Source: Pollenia angustigena (lineage: Eukaryota; Arthropoda; Insecta; Diptera; Polleniidae). Taken from it: DNA of 64,000 bases. The notes under the pieces are model-generated. The model ran no database searches and was not told the origin of the DNA. It worked only from the letters and a program-made list of their open reading frames with translations. A program made the translations under genes and the position numbers. How positions within the stretch are numbered: the first letter of the stretch is position 1; each line of letters starts with the position of its first letter. Location of the stretch: positions 93,135,285 through 93,199,284 of the forward strand of contig OV884056.1 of NCBI GenBank assembly GCA_930367215.1, read 5' to 3'. Positions 28,396-40,001 of the stretch are shown in pieces.

Positions 28396-30160
28396 TTTCA
28401 TGAAGTGTACCGAATATTGGTTTTTTTATGACTAGAAATTGTAATGCCAGCTCTTTCTTATAAAGATCGTTATATATTTTATTCAAAATTCATTACAAAA
28501 AAATTAAATTTTTCGTTGTGGAGGGTATCGAAGATTCATCACAACCGACTTCTTTAAATTTTTTCTTTCAATATATTTTCTTTTATCTTCTTGTTAGCTA
28601 AACCTCATTTTTTTAGGTAGATTTTAAATAGTTCTTAACGTTTTTATTCTGTATATTTTTTTCTGTGTTGGGTAAATATGGAATTGGGTCATGTGTTGGA
28701 AAAATCTTTTAACATTTTTTTCACTTTTGGAGTTTTTGGTCTTTTAAACTTTTTAACATTTTTGGTTTATTTTAACTTCATTTGTTTGTTGTTGTTGCTG
28801 CTGCTGCTGATAGTTAATGGATTTTTTTTCTTGGCTTTAAGTAGAGTTAGAAGTTTTAGAAATGTACGAGCGAGTATAAAATATTTAATTTGGCTTAATG
28901 TCAGATTGTGCTCCCTTTTTTTTCTTCGGCCTTTTCAAATTATTTTACTTTTTTCTTAGACTTACACAAACGTTCACTTGAAAGGAAATGTAATAAAAGA
29001 AAAAAGCATTTATGTTCTAAATTTGCTCATAGAGGTGTGTTAAGAGAGATTACTTTTTCTATTTTTTTATTATCTATAAGATTTATGATCAGAAATAAGG
29101 GCCTACTTAAAATAATTCATTTATAAGAATTTTGAAAAAGTTTTAATAATTCTTCATTATTTTGAAAAAAGGTTTTCAATTTATTTGTAAAGTGGACAAT
29201 AAAGGCAAGAAAAGATTATCTTAAATATCAGATTTCAAACCATAGAGAAATACACCTTTAAAAATTGCTATTCTATAAGTTTTAACAGACTACACAGGTC
29301 TCTATTATACCGGAGTTTAAACAAAAAATTAATTTTTTAGAGTTTCTTTCGATGACTTACATTCAAAACCATTTATCTTTAAGTTTTATCAAAATATGTT
29401 TTTCATGCTTTAGAAGAATTTAAAACAAAAATCTTTTATATCCCAAGGGGAAAAAAGCTAACGCCAAAATTGTCACGTGACAGTTCTAAAGTTGTAGGGA
29501 CCGGTTCTAGTTCTAACATTTTATATGAAGGGGACTTGTCACTTTAAAATGCCGATGTCCTAGTAGGAGGGGGTTAATTGGCACCTTTTGACAGATTGGA
29601 ACAGGTCACTGTAATAACAAATATGGTCACATTCAATTTCGGTTAATATTATTTTTGTCGCAGCTATTGTCCCGAGTGAACGATGGAAATATAATTGATT
29701 CCCTTTATATAAAGTAATAGAACAAAATAGAATCAGCTATTTTTTCCACAAAATTCTGTCATGACTGATTTTGTGTCAATTACCTTTCCTCTGGAGTAGC
29801 ACTTTAAACATATTATCTCCAGTTGAGTTATCTTGTTTTCATATATCACAATTCGTTCCTTTACAAATATTATAATATCGTGTTCACTGGTCACGGGGTA
29901 AGTGCTTTAATAACGATTGACATAAATTTCCTGCAGGGATATCTCCCTTAGAATAAAAAGTATACATAGACCTTCGTTCACAATAGGCAGCAACATTTTC
30001 ACTAGTGTTCATAAAAGAGCAACAGTTTTTTTTTTTTTTAATTTAATTAACTTTGCATTATTTATTCAGTTAAAAGAAGTAATTACAATAAAAGCAACAG
30101 TTTCGCTGGATGTTGACTATGAAAGCAAAATTGTTTTTCATTGGGCGTGCCTCCCAATGG
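28396..30160. other. AT-rich DNA, no supported gene
   Basis: Long T- and A-rich tracts. The open frame at 28678-28959 encodes a Leu/Phe-rich peptide from T-rich DNA and has no recognisable family, so it is not called. No repeat boundary found. Confidence 0.45.
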
Positions 30161-30164
30161 GGCA

Positions 30165-30945
30165 GTGGTCAGTTATAACCGCAATAAGGTTTCTGAGCTG
30201 ATGTCTGGACGGCTGTAATGCCCGCCGAGTCCTTTTTTTCATCTATGATGGGGCAGATCTTTCCGGTTTCCCCACAGGTGGTAGCCATCTCTGACCACCA
30301 AAAATCGTTTTCATTCAAAGTGGTGCCTGCATGCGCCAACGATTCAGCCCCACTGTTTCCACGTAGGTCCCTGTGCCCGGGGACCCACTTAAGGGTAACA
30401 ACTGAATGTCTCGCTATCTCCTCCAGAGACATCCGGCATTCTTCGACCATTCTCGATGCGACAAACACATTATCCAGTGATCTAATGGCCGCCTTGCTAT
30501 CGGTAATAATGTGAATATCCCTGCCAGATATTTCACCATACCGAATGTGTCTCGCGGCTGCATATATGGTCTTTATTTCGGCCTGAATGACACTGCAGTG
30601 ATCCAGTAGCCTTATAGGAATACATCAGTTTAACTGCTCAGAGAATATGTCAAAACCGATATCATAGTGAACCATGTTATCCAAAATGCATATGGTGAAG
30701 CCAGGATCAAAGATTGGCTCAGGTTTGACATAATAACACCCATGTGCCTATTTATTACAAACAGGATTTTAGCATGTCCGATATTGTAATGCCTACATGG
30801 TCGAGTGACCCTAAGTCTTACCGCCGTGTCCGCAGCTAACCTTTTCGCCGAAATTTCTGGTGGAAACCAGTTCAATGTCGTAAACAATGCCTCAGATGGA
30901 GTTGTTCCAATGGCACCTGTTACGCAACCGCTCTGCAGCACGTTA
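30165..30945 (-). pseudogene. Non-LTR ORF2 fragment: connector and RNase H
   Basis: The upstream part (about 30630-30941) reads GCVTGAIGTTPSEALFTTLN and AKRLAADTAVRLR, the segment between RT and RNase H in I-group elements. Downstream: CSVIQAEIKTIYAAARHI with the catalytic Glu, IITDSKAAIRSLD with the catalytic Asp (about 30486-30524), and LKWVPGHRDLRGNSGAESLA. Frame changes near 30625 and the missing RT, endonuclease and tail show a dead fragment of ~260 codons. It differs from the LOA element and from the 28 kb fragment. Confidence 0.7.
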
Positions 30946-31039
30946 ACGGCATAAAAACTTGGAAAATGCAGCTAAGCTTCTAATTTTCTGCACGTAAAGA
31001 AAACGAAGTTCGAAACAAAACAAGTCATAAATGATTGAA

Positions 31040-31600
31040 ATTTGTCGACAACTTTTGATTTTATTCACAAAAGATGGAAAATTTGTATTAAATTTAAGAA
31101 TTTCATTTAGACGCCATATTTTTATGGGAGCCCCTCTAATGGATGGAGATAAATGGAAAGTATGTTTTGAATAAATATTAAGGACGAAAAACTAATGGAG
31201 GTCACACATTTTATCCTACTAGGGGAGACTCCTAAAAGCGACTCCTAGACAGATATGGGACATTTTCTTCAATATATTTCTAGCCTGTATTGAAATTTTT
31301 TATGGTAGCGCCCTTAAGGAATGGCAATAGCGGGTAGGTAAGTTAGCAACAAAAAATGAAGATGAAAATTAAAGTGGGGTCGGTCATACATTTGAACTGT
31401 CTAGGGGCATCCCAGGCGCTTTCGAAGGCAAATTTAAGAATTCCATTTAACCGCCATACTTGTGTGGAAACGCCCCTAATGGATGGTGATAACGGGCAAG
31501 TATGTTTGGAGAAAATGTTTAGGATGAAAAACTAATGGAGGTTGGTCATACATTTCATCCCCCGGGGGTTGTCTCTTATGCAGTTATGGTACGTTTTCTT
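31040..31600 (+). repeat. Dimeric tandem repeat (satellite-like), forward
   Basis: Repeating phrases AATGGATGGAGATAAATGG (31137), AAGGAATGGCAATAGCGGG (31316) and AATGGATGGTGATAACGGG (31478) are spaced ~160-180 bp. Alternate units are more alike (for example GACGAAAAACTAATGGAGGT recurs after ~330 bp), so the true period is a dimer of about 330 bp. The same family lies at 59040-59700 in reverse and as a fragment near 41370-41430. Confidence 0.75.
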
Positions 31601-31907
31601 CAATATATAGTATAGAGAATAAAATTCATATGGACTTTTCACTGGGACTGTACGGCTTAACAGAAAAAATAGTGGCAAATTATACCACTGTGTTATTATT
31701 TTCCATATTTATTTTTCCAATTTTCATTCAAATTTTATAAAAAATATTTTAAACGTCAAAAACAATTTCATACAAATTGTTGCTGAATTAGAAGAAGACT
31801 AAATTTTTTTTTTAAATATTTTTTAGTTACATTTTTCTAAAAAAAAAGATTAAAGAAGGTTATCGTCACCTAAAACGCTAAAGGACCTAACTAACAAAAA
31901 AATTTAA
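31601..31907. other. AT-rich spacer
   Basis: No feature recognised. Confidence 0.5.
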
Positions 31908-32129
31908 ATCGACTCTTTCATTAAATCTGATGTATTGCATAAACACAAATGCCCACACCAAATTTTGGAATCTTCCGACCAGCATAAGCGATTTGTTGAC
32001 GAAAAACAAACGGCCCTATCTACAAAAGATTCCGTGGCAATGGGGTCTACGTACCGGAACGACTCGAAACATCAATTTCACCAACCAAAGATTGTCAACC
32101 CAGCAACACCAATACAAGTCGAGCTGTAA
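31908..32129 (+). CDS. Possible host exon or gene remnant, unknown
   Basis: An open frame of about 73 codons ends in TAA after IQVEL. From about 31935 the peptide is LHKHKCPHQILESSDQHKRF... and is rich in Gln, His, Lys, Ser and Asp with a balanced composition, unlike the Phe/Ile/Asn-rich shadows of AT-rich DNA around it. The local G+C content is higher than in the flanks. There is no convincing ATG, and I see no strong splice acceptor just upstream, so it could be a terminal exon, an old retroposed fragment, or chance. A CAACAACAA run follows the stop. I recognise no family. Confidence 0.25.
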   Translation: MDSFIKSDVLHKHKCPHQILESSDQHKRFVDEKQTALSTKDSVAMGSTYRNDSKHQFHQPKIVNPATPIQVEL

Positions 32130-32404
32130 CAACAACAACTACAACAAAAGATTATATGATAAATTAAATCCAATTAATTTTCAAAACATTTGGTAGGTTT
32201 TACACGAAAAATAGCAGAAAAATTAATTATAAACAGTTTAATGCAATTTATCATATTGTTGCGTCACTGCCTTTCAATAACGTTTTTGGTTTATTTCCTT
32301 AATAATAAACCTCTTAAGTTCTTTGATTGCAATTCAAATAAAACTAAATAAAACAGAACACTTTAAACACTGTTAACAATTTACACAACTTTATTTAGTA
32401 CTTA

Positions 32405-32520
32405 CGGCCATTTTCACCAAGTTCGGTTATTAATAACTATCGGTTATAGCTGTCAAAAAATATTGGTAACCGGAACTTTAATTGAAAGTTAGTTTTAACC
32501 GCTCTTGGTGAAAATGGCCG
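32405..32520. mobile_element. 116-bp PIF-like MITE with TTA duplication
   Basis: The 17-bp perfect inverted ends CGGCCATTTTCACCAAG and CTTGGTGAAAATGGCCG are flanked by TTA at 32402-32404 and 32521-32523. A three-base TTA/TAA duplication is typical of PIF/Harbinger elements. The interior is nearly palindromic and non-coding. Confidence 0.82.
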
Positions 32521-32636
32521 TTAGTCACTTTAATAATTGTAATTTATTATTGCGACCTCTATTAATGATCTGCACACTTAAACGTTTAAAGTTAACTTGA
32601 CAAAGTCTGAACTAATTATGTCTTTTGATTCTAGTA

Positions 32637-33208
32637 CAGGGCTGTCAGACTTGGGGATGTATCCCCAAAGTTGGGGATTTTATGCGAGCAAAAAGAACAA
32701 ACAAAGTCATTTGGGGATTGGGGATTTTAAAAAAAAAATCGGGGATTTTTTGGGGATTTTACACTCTTTTAATATATTTTCCCTTTTATTATTTATGCTT
32801 ATTTTTCTGTATCTCGTATTAAAAATATGAAAAAAAAGTAGCAAAACTTTTATCTTACTCTTATCAACAAATTTAACGGTGTAAAAGGTCCTTATTAAGA
32901 TTATCATTTTAGTTAAAAGGTAGTGTTAAAGGTACTTTATAAATTTATGTTATTTTTCCTTCAGGGTACAAACAAAATAAAATAATTTTTTTTACAAAAA
33001 ATTTTTATTTGGGGATTTTTGGGGATTTCTAATTAAAATTTTTCTTACTATTTTTACTTTTTAAAAAAAAAAAAATTTTAAATTTGGTCAGAAAAAAAAA
33101 CAAACAGAAAAATATTTACTTATTAAGGTTTTTTTCTTAATTTGGGGATTTTTGGGGATATTTTTTTAATTTGTTGGGGACAAGGAAAACAAGTACCTGG
33201 CAGCCCTG
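32637..33208 (+). mobile_element. 572-bp hAT-type MITE, copy 1
   Basis: Ends CAGGGCTGTCAG and CTGGCAGCCCTG are flanked by a perfect 8-bp duplication TTCTAGTA (32629-32636 and 33209-33216), the hallmark of hAT. The interior carries many GGGGATTTTT-type words clustered at both ends and no transposase. Copy 2 at 51652-52226 is inverted and nearly identical in sequence. Confidence 0.92.
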
Positions 33209-33216
33209 TTCTAGTA

Positions 33217-33595
33217 AGTATTTATACTGCAATTCGGCCGTCTAGAACATTCGAAATGTTTTTCGAAGGTTCGAGGCTTAACTATTCACCACAAATGTCT
33301 ATTATGTTTTATGGCAGCACTTATGTTTACATAATCTCACAACTTATACTGAAGCTTTTTTAACGGTCATTTCGAGGTCTTTCTGCACATTGGGATTGAA
33401 GTGTACTATATTATGACAATTTTTAATAATAATGTAAACCAATAAAATTACTTATGAAACAAAACAACTAATAAATACAAAATAAATAATAATTAAAACT
33501 TATTCTTAAATAGAGTTACTTTCGTAACAATATTAAATAATTTTTTTCTTCTCCTGTAAAATTTTCAAAATTTTAGATATGGCCTTTTGCGTTTT
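33217..33595. other. Unassigned spacer
   Basis: No gene or repeat recognised. Confidence 0.5.
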
Positions 33596-33599
33596 AGGT

Positions 33600-34305
33600 G
33601 ACGCACTAGGCTAGGTAGAAAGGTTGGAGCGAAATCGACTTCACGCCCTCAGTCAGGGGCCATTATGGTCCATTGTGACGCCCTTGTAACTTAAAAGAGA
33701 CAGAGAAATTAAAAAAAATTATATAAAAAGTAAAAGAGAAAAAAGTGGAAGATAAAAAATCGGACCAAAAAGAAAAACAACTAAACTAAACAAAAAACGG
33801 CTCTTTGTGTTTCTTGCTGTGCAGCCAGGTCCTTCCTATTACGAATCTCGTTAGATTCTCGAGCCCACAACCTGAGACATCTTTCAATTCGCCTAAGAAT
33901 CTACTACCAAGCCACCTCAGCCTGCTGTTCTGCAGCCAGGAACAGTGACATAAAATGTGCTCCACTGTTTCCAGCTCCTTACTGCCATCATGCCTATCAC
34001 ACAATGGCCCGTGATAATAACTAGCATGGTCTCAACGCATGCCCTTTTCTTGTCCAGCTGCGTATCTGAGACGGACTTCCTAAGTACCGGCTACAGCGTG
34101 CGCAATCCCGGCAGTCCGTTCGGTTCCGCCAGACCCGATTAGTCCCATTTAGAATCCGTTTCCTGATCTTTCCAAAAAAGCGCTGATTGAAGGCCTGTCC
34201 TCATCCAAACAGCCAGCATCCTCTATTTCCCTTGCCATGGTACCCAGCACAGCCTCAATACATACTCCCCTGATATTTCTCCCAGAGCCCATTTAGCGTT
34301 AAGGC
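33600..34305 (-). pseudogene. LOA-type ORF2 3' fragment, second family
   Basis: The minus-strand frame 33786-34004 gives CDRHDGSKELETVEHILCHC and RLRWLGSRFLGELKDVSGC, parallel to the C-terminus of the LOA ORF2 at 2.5 kb (EELETIEHVLCHCP, LRLKWLGDRF). Further upstream, 34235-34250 (GGTACCCAGCACAGCCTCA) matches the WVPGH coding stretch at about 3006. The 3' UTR also resembles 2320-2460 (GGTCCATTGTGACGCCC). Stops and gaps break the frame and the 5' part is missing. A degraded GGCTAGGTAGAAAGGTTGG at about 33609-33627 stands where the GGTTA tail would be. Confidence 0.75.
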
Positions 34306-34553
34306 ACGGAAAATTCTAAACAAAAAAACTGTTTAATACTTTTAAATTAGCATTGCGATGGTTTAAATTTGTTATATCTGGTGGCTTGCAATCGAAGTAT
34401 TTTGTTAATTATCCTCTCGAAGAGAGATCAATTGCCGTCTTTTGCATTCTCAAGTGGTGGTTTGTTCTTAGACATATTTTTTTAATTATTAGTTTCTTGG
34501 TTTTAATGTATTTTTCAATACCAACAAGTGTGTGGTTTTTGGTTTTTTTTTTA

Positions 34554-34747
34554 TATATCGTCGGCTTAATATGCAAACCTGCTTAATGCACTTTTTAAGT
34601 AAATTGAGATTTTGATGCCGTGTGGTAGAGAAAATAACAACTCGTCGGCCAGCATGTAGTGATTTTCCTCTCAAGCCGCAAATATAAGAAGTTTTTTGTG
34701 TCTCCTGTAAAATGTGCTGAAAGGTTCGCATATTAAGCCGACGATAT
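34554..34747. mobile_element. MITE family B, copy 2
   Basis: Inverted ends TATATCGTCGGCTTAATATG and CATATTAAGCCGACGATAT, about 24 bp and almost perfect. The interior is collinear with 16451-16712 but ~65 bp shorter. No ORF. Confidence 0.78.
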
Positions 34748-36696
34748 GTAAAAATAAAACATTGATTGATTTTTGCCGATATATTTTACAAAATAAATAA
34801 CATACATATTTCTCAAATTAATGTCCAATTAATACAACTCTAAAGTATAACAATAAAACGCCTCTAGTTGGGAAAAGAAATTCAAAAAACAAATTAAAAA
34901 ATAGGCGTTCAAATTTACCGTAATTGTGTAAATTGCTTTAAAGTAGTTCACTCACTCATCAATCATGTTTCGAAAAATAAATTTTTGAATTATAAATAGA
35001 AAACTAAGTAGGTAGTTCAATACAACAGTAGATAACTACGAATTCATAACAAAATTATTAGAAAAAGGTGTGGTGGTAATGTCAAATTTAAGTTTGAAAA
35101 TTTTCATTTGCTTTAAAGAAATTTAAGAACTTTTTCTTTGTTGTTTCTTGTGACTTTATGAAGAGTAACTAAATTTTTTTTATATAACCAAAGAAGATGA
35201 TTAAAAAGCCTTTCTATTGCTTAATCAATAAAATATGTTTGGAATCATAATGTTAATTTTTTATTTGTTTTATTAAAAGTTGCATTTTTTCCTCAAAAAT
35301 ATTTAAAATCAAACAAAATAAATGTTATAACATTTTAAAGACATTTGTATAAGAAGTTTGTAATCAGAATTAATAACTTTATTTTACCTTCACAAACAGC
35401 ATAAAGTTAAAAAAACACACACACACACGAACGTTTAAATGAAAGAAAACAAAAGACTTCCAACACAAACTTGAAATTGATAAGGTTTGTTTTTCAAGTT
35501 GTTGTTATAGCAAATAACCAAAGAAACAGCATCGACTTCAAAATGTAATAAACAAAAAAAAAGAAGAAGAAAAGCAAAAACAAAAACAAACTGTGTGGCT
35601 GGCTGACTGGTTGGTTTGGTTGGTTGAAGCAAGTCATGCCGAGAGTTTCAGATGCTCGACAATGATAATGTGCTTGGCTAACGATGATGATTATCTTCAT
35701 TATCACAACGTTAATGATGATAAAGATGATGATTAATGCCATCATTTTATACACAACATGCAAACAAAAACAACAAAAATAATAATAATAAAAAAAATTA
35801 TAAACAAGAAAAAAAACTAAAACATTTTCACTTTTTAACAAAAAAAAAAAAAAAAAAGTAGGGAAAAGAAGACGAAAAAGAAGAAATAAATAAGAAAGAA
35901 TATGTTTGTTTGTTTAAATGTTTAAATGAAATGAAAGATATGTTTTATTTTATGTAAAAGCACCCAGCAAAAGAAATTTATATAAAACAAAATCTCATTA
36001 TGGCAATTAAAACACAAAAATAAAAGAAAAGAATTACATTTTTTTGTGAAATTAAAAAAAAAAATTAAATAAGAATAAAATCATTTTTATTAAAAAAAAA
36101 AGTCCAAATTAGGAAAAGAATGTAAAAGATAAATACAAAAGCTTTTAATTTTTTTCTTCTGGTTGCTGAGAAAAGTTCTTCAAAAATTTTAAGAAGATTT
36201 GGGTCAGTAGGGCGCAAAAAGTATGACGTAGTTGCTTAAAGATTTTGGTGAGTAATTTTATTAAATATTAGTTTGTTGTCAGAAGATATCATGAGAAATT
36301 ATTTGAATTTATTATATGTTTTTTTTTTTTGATAATATGTATTTTGCATTTGTTAATTGTCAATGGATTTTATTAAGTTTTTGCCTTTGAGATCGAATAT
36401 TGGCTTCAAAGAAACCTAAAAACCAGATGATAACCCATATGAAGTGCCATATCATGAATAAATTTAACCGTGGGTATTATAAATTATATGTCACTATATG
36501 ATAATCTGGCTCGAAGGACCAAATGGTGAGATGAAACCCGTGAGTATAATAATCTGGATGGAAATATAGAATTAGTAAATTCTCTAAGCCAATAAAAATA
36601 AACAAAAGGAAATGAAATGAAAAGAAAAGAATATAAAAATCAAAAAAAAAAAATTAATTGCTGTTGTGATTTTAAATTCGAGAATTTCGTTGTATT
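34748..36696. other. AT-rich DNA with simple repeats, no gene
   Basis: A (CA)n run at about 35413-35428, GATGATGATT-type runs at 35685-35735 and long A tracts (35835-36100). The Phe-rich minus-strand frames at 35435-35841 come from these tracts and are not supported as genes. Confidence 0.55.
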
Positions 36697-38510
36697 CAAG
36701 GCGAATTTATTACAGGTGGTCTTATAAGCACAGGTGATAACTTTTTTTTCGCCTCATAATTGTTGGATGTCAAAATTTGTTTATTTTTGTTAACATTTAA
36801 GTTAAAAACTTCAGCAGGCATGGAAAAAAAATTTCAACAAAAAAATAAATTTAAAAAAAAGTAAAAAAGTGTAATGAAAATAAATTTAAAATAAACTCAA
36901 AAATCCGATTCATACTAGCGTTATATTTTCTTGTTTTTAATTTTAACTAATGTTCAAAACTATTGTTGATTGTTGTTTAGTCTTACTAAAAATACATGAG
37001 TAATTGTTGGATTACTTTTACTTAATATATGTAATTCATTTAATACTACCGTATTAACTTGTTTTTATATTGTAATTTTCTTACCTAAACTGATGTGTTC
37101 TTTTAAAACTGACAAATTCGAAATAAACTAATTGCCATTTTGCATTTCTTTTATAAGCTATCCTTTTTAGGAATAATTTTTATTGTTTTTAATTGTTATT
37201 GAGATATGGAACTAAAACAAGAGAGTATAGTCGGTCAAGCCCGACCATGATACCCTACATCACGGTATAAACCCTATTTGGGTACACGTCAGAACAAAAT
37301 TATGTTAGGAGGTGAAAATTTGTTTGCTTTGAATTGATTTTAGGAAGGGGGTTTATATGGGACCTTTAGACCCACCAGCATAACATTTTGTCATGTCGTA
37401 GTAGCTATCGTAAAACTCATTGTCGCTCATTTTAATTTCAATACCATAATTTATTAGGAAGTTATGGCACTAAAAGCTGTTTTCGGGAATAGTATTTGTA
37501 TGCGAGCTGTGGTCAAATATGAACCGATTCCAATAACATTTGGCAGATGGTTTTGATTGCTATAAAATAAGTTTGGAGCCAATTTAATCTTAATACCAAC
37601 GCAATAAGACGGTTTAAAACCCAAATACCCCATTCCGGAAAGAAACTTGTATTGGGGTTATGTGAACTTTTGGACCGATTCGCCCCATTTTCAATAGACT
37701 TAGTCCTCGTGCCAATTACAACTTATGTGCCAAATTTTATCAAATAATCTTCAAAATTCCAACCTGTACTACAGAAGGTTTACATTGGCAGCCACCCGGA
37801 CGGACGGATATCGTTAGATCGATTCAGAAAGTGATTTTGAGTCGATCGGTAAACTTTAAGGTGGGTCTAGGGCCAATATTTGAAGGTGTTAAAAACATCA
37901 ATACAAATCCATAATACTATTGTTGTGTGGATATAAATACACTAATTTAATTTATTTAAACGAACAACTTGAGCGGCAGCAGCATCATTAATTTTAGACT
38001 CTGGCCATAACGCAACAAAAAACCTGTGGTTTGATATTGGAACCCTCGGAAGATGTAAGAGGTGTTTTGCTGCTCTGGTCACCTCTATCCACCTCTCGAA
38101 AAGCTATGCTACTTTTTTATTTAGACTCCTGCAAAGCATAATCATAACCCGGCCAATAACAACACGCAACTATTTGATTTAGTTCACTATTAATGTACAT
38201 AAACACTTTCTTTGTAAACAATTCTGTCTGCATTGATTTTACCGCCTTGGGATTAATTTTTTTTTTCACCAATCACTTTTCTGCAAACATTTTAACAAAG
38301 TTTTGCTAATCTGCAGCATGTATTTTGTTAATTAATTATTATTATTACTGATTAATGAATTCGCCTTTGTTTACCTTCATATTTTATTTTTCGCCTTACG
38401 TCATTTATTTTTGACATTGTACAATGATTTAACAAAAACAAATTGCTTGTGGTTTTTGTAAAGTTGTACTTGTTGTAGTACCGAGATTACCTGTAATAAA
38501 TTCGCCTTGG
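36697..38510. mobile_element. 1.8 kb element with 21-22-bp inverted ends
   Basis: CAAGGCGAATTTATTACAGG at 36697 is mirrored by CCTGTAATAAATTCGCCTTG ending at 38510. The interior has no transposase and contains a copy of repeat R. The flanks carry TTGTATT on both sides (left TTGTATT, right GTTGTATT), not a clear duplication. Confidence 0.65.
37214..37900 (+). repeat. Dispersed repeat R, copy 2
   Basis: Collinear with 15108-15800: AGTATAGTCGGTCAAGCCCG, CATGATACCC, TATGGGACCT, TGTCATG, GGACGGACGGATATCGTTAG, GATTCAG and GGGTCTAGG. No ORF. Better preserved than copy 1. Confidence 0.68.
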
Positions 38511-38925
38511 TTGTATTCTTCGCTGGCTAAAAATAGAACAAGTAGTCAAATTTGCTTAAAGAAAAAAAAACTACAACAGCTTTATAGACATTTTAAAGGC
38601 CCAACTATACATGCTGGCTAAAGCTACTGTCACAAAAAAAAAAAAAAACAAAAATAATTAAAAAAGCATACATATAAAAAAACAAAAATAAAATCAAAAA
38701 ATATTTTCGCACTTTGCTTAAGCAAAGGCCAGTTTCATAAAATTAACCAAAAAGTTATCTTAAGTTCAATATGGTTCAACAATTATTAATCACATGTATT
38801 CGCACAATTGCTTAAGCCAACTTAATCATGTTACAGTTGGGCCTTTAGCCTGTCGACGGATTGTTTTTGGCATTGTGCACAAATGAAAAAGAACGATATT
38901 TGCATCATTTAGTTTTCATATATCT
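38511..38925. other. AT-rich spacer
   Basis: AAGGCCCAACTATACATG (about 38596) and ATGTTACAGTTGGGCCTTTA (about 38829) form a short inverted pair, perhaps a degraded MITE. No gene. Confidence 0.4.
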
Positions 38926-39196
38926 ACCCAGCGGTAACTAGAATGAGTAAAGAGGCCTAATAGAAGGCCTTATTTAGCAGTCACAAGCAGTCAGAAGCCC
39001 TTCTTGCCGCATTCCATACTTATTTAGTACCGAATGTGTACTGAATATTTCAGAAGGTCTTTTAAAAAGAAGTTTATACCTTCTAGAAGGCATACTTCTG
39101 AAGGCAGGATATCATGCGAAGCGAATCTTTTAGAAAGGAGTATAGAGGCCTTCAAAATCCTGCCACTTGCGGTCCTTTCATTATTTACCGCTGGGT
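38926..39196. mobile_element. 271-bp MITE with ACCCAGCGGTAA ends
   Basis: Perfect 12-bp inverted termini ACCCAGCGGTAA and TTACCGCTGGGT. The interior has at least six GAAGGC/GCCTTC words in both orientations, giving self-complementarity. The first bases resemble the CCCAGC element at 12848. TA-rich flanks. Confidence 0.7.
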
Positions 39197-39220
39197 ATAT
39201 ATGTATATAAAACAGGATGT

Positions 39221-39364
39221 GTGTATATATGTATGTAACGTATGGACTCCAAAACGGCAGGGCAAGATTTTGATGAAATTTTTAGGGAATCTTCAGATTT
39301 TTGATTTTCGGTCTGCGGACGGAGGGGCGTGGCAAAATCCAATATTCATATTGCACCATCAATG
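39221..39364 (+). repeat. Dispersed repeat S, partial copy
   Basis: ATGTATGTAACGTATGGACT, CCAAAACGG, TTTTGATGAAATTTT, the GGTCTGCGGACGGAGGGGCG stretch and CAATATTCATATTGCACC are the reverse complement of 51475-51640, the 3' part of repeat S. Confidence 0.65.
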
Positions 39365-40001
39365 ACATATGGGTATTTCCAAAGTGTTGAACGTGACAGT
39401 CGTACGCATCAAAAGTGCAAAACATGGAGGGCGCGATTCTAGATCAAAGATAATGGCAAAAGAAGTAGCGGTTTGAACGTGAAAAAAACAGAAGTAGTTT
39501 TTTGGCCATGTATAAAAAGGCGTAATTCAGCGAAACCTGGCACAATTTTTTAGTCAAACTACTTTCAGAAGTTTACGTAGCAATGCAACATTCAAATGTC
39601 TTGGTTTGTTTCCAAAATCTTCTGTATTTTCTTTTTTTAAGCCAAAATCTGGGTCGATGCGTGATATTTCGAACGTGAAATTTTTTCCGTAATAATTTAA
39701 CTGAATAATGATCAAAATAACATATTTCTCCTTGAACTATTCCTTAGATTAGAGACCATGTAAGAAAATTTTTTTGGAATAATTTTTATCAAATATCACC
39801 TCTTTTAAGAAAGATAAATATTAAAGAAAACATACAATAAAACATTCTCACAAATAAGAAATAACGTTTGCACAACTTAGGAGGCTGATTGTTCATCTAA
39901 GTGAACAAATTTATGGGTAAATTAATAAAATTTGTAAAATCTAAATATTTCTCTATAACAATATCGTAAAATAATCAGCTTTTGAGGGAAACGCCCATAT
40001 G
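39365..40001. mobile_element. MITE family E, copy 2
   Basis: The left CATATGGGTATTTCC and the right GGAAACGCCCATATG are inverted with two mismatches over 15 bp. The left-end sequence resembles the terminus at 2021. Non-coding, ~637 bp. Its right end overlaps the start of the long-inverted-repeat element at 39997. Confidence 0.55.

Noticed and set aside
28678..28959. Membrane-like Leu/Phe-rich protein
   Set aside because: Product of T-rich low-complexity DNA; the hydrophobicity is an artefact of composition.
35435..35841. Overlapping Phe-rich frames
   Set aside because: Generated by simple repeats and A/T tracts.
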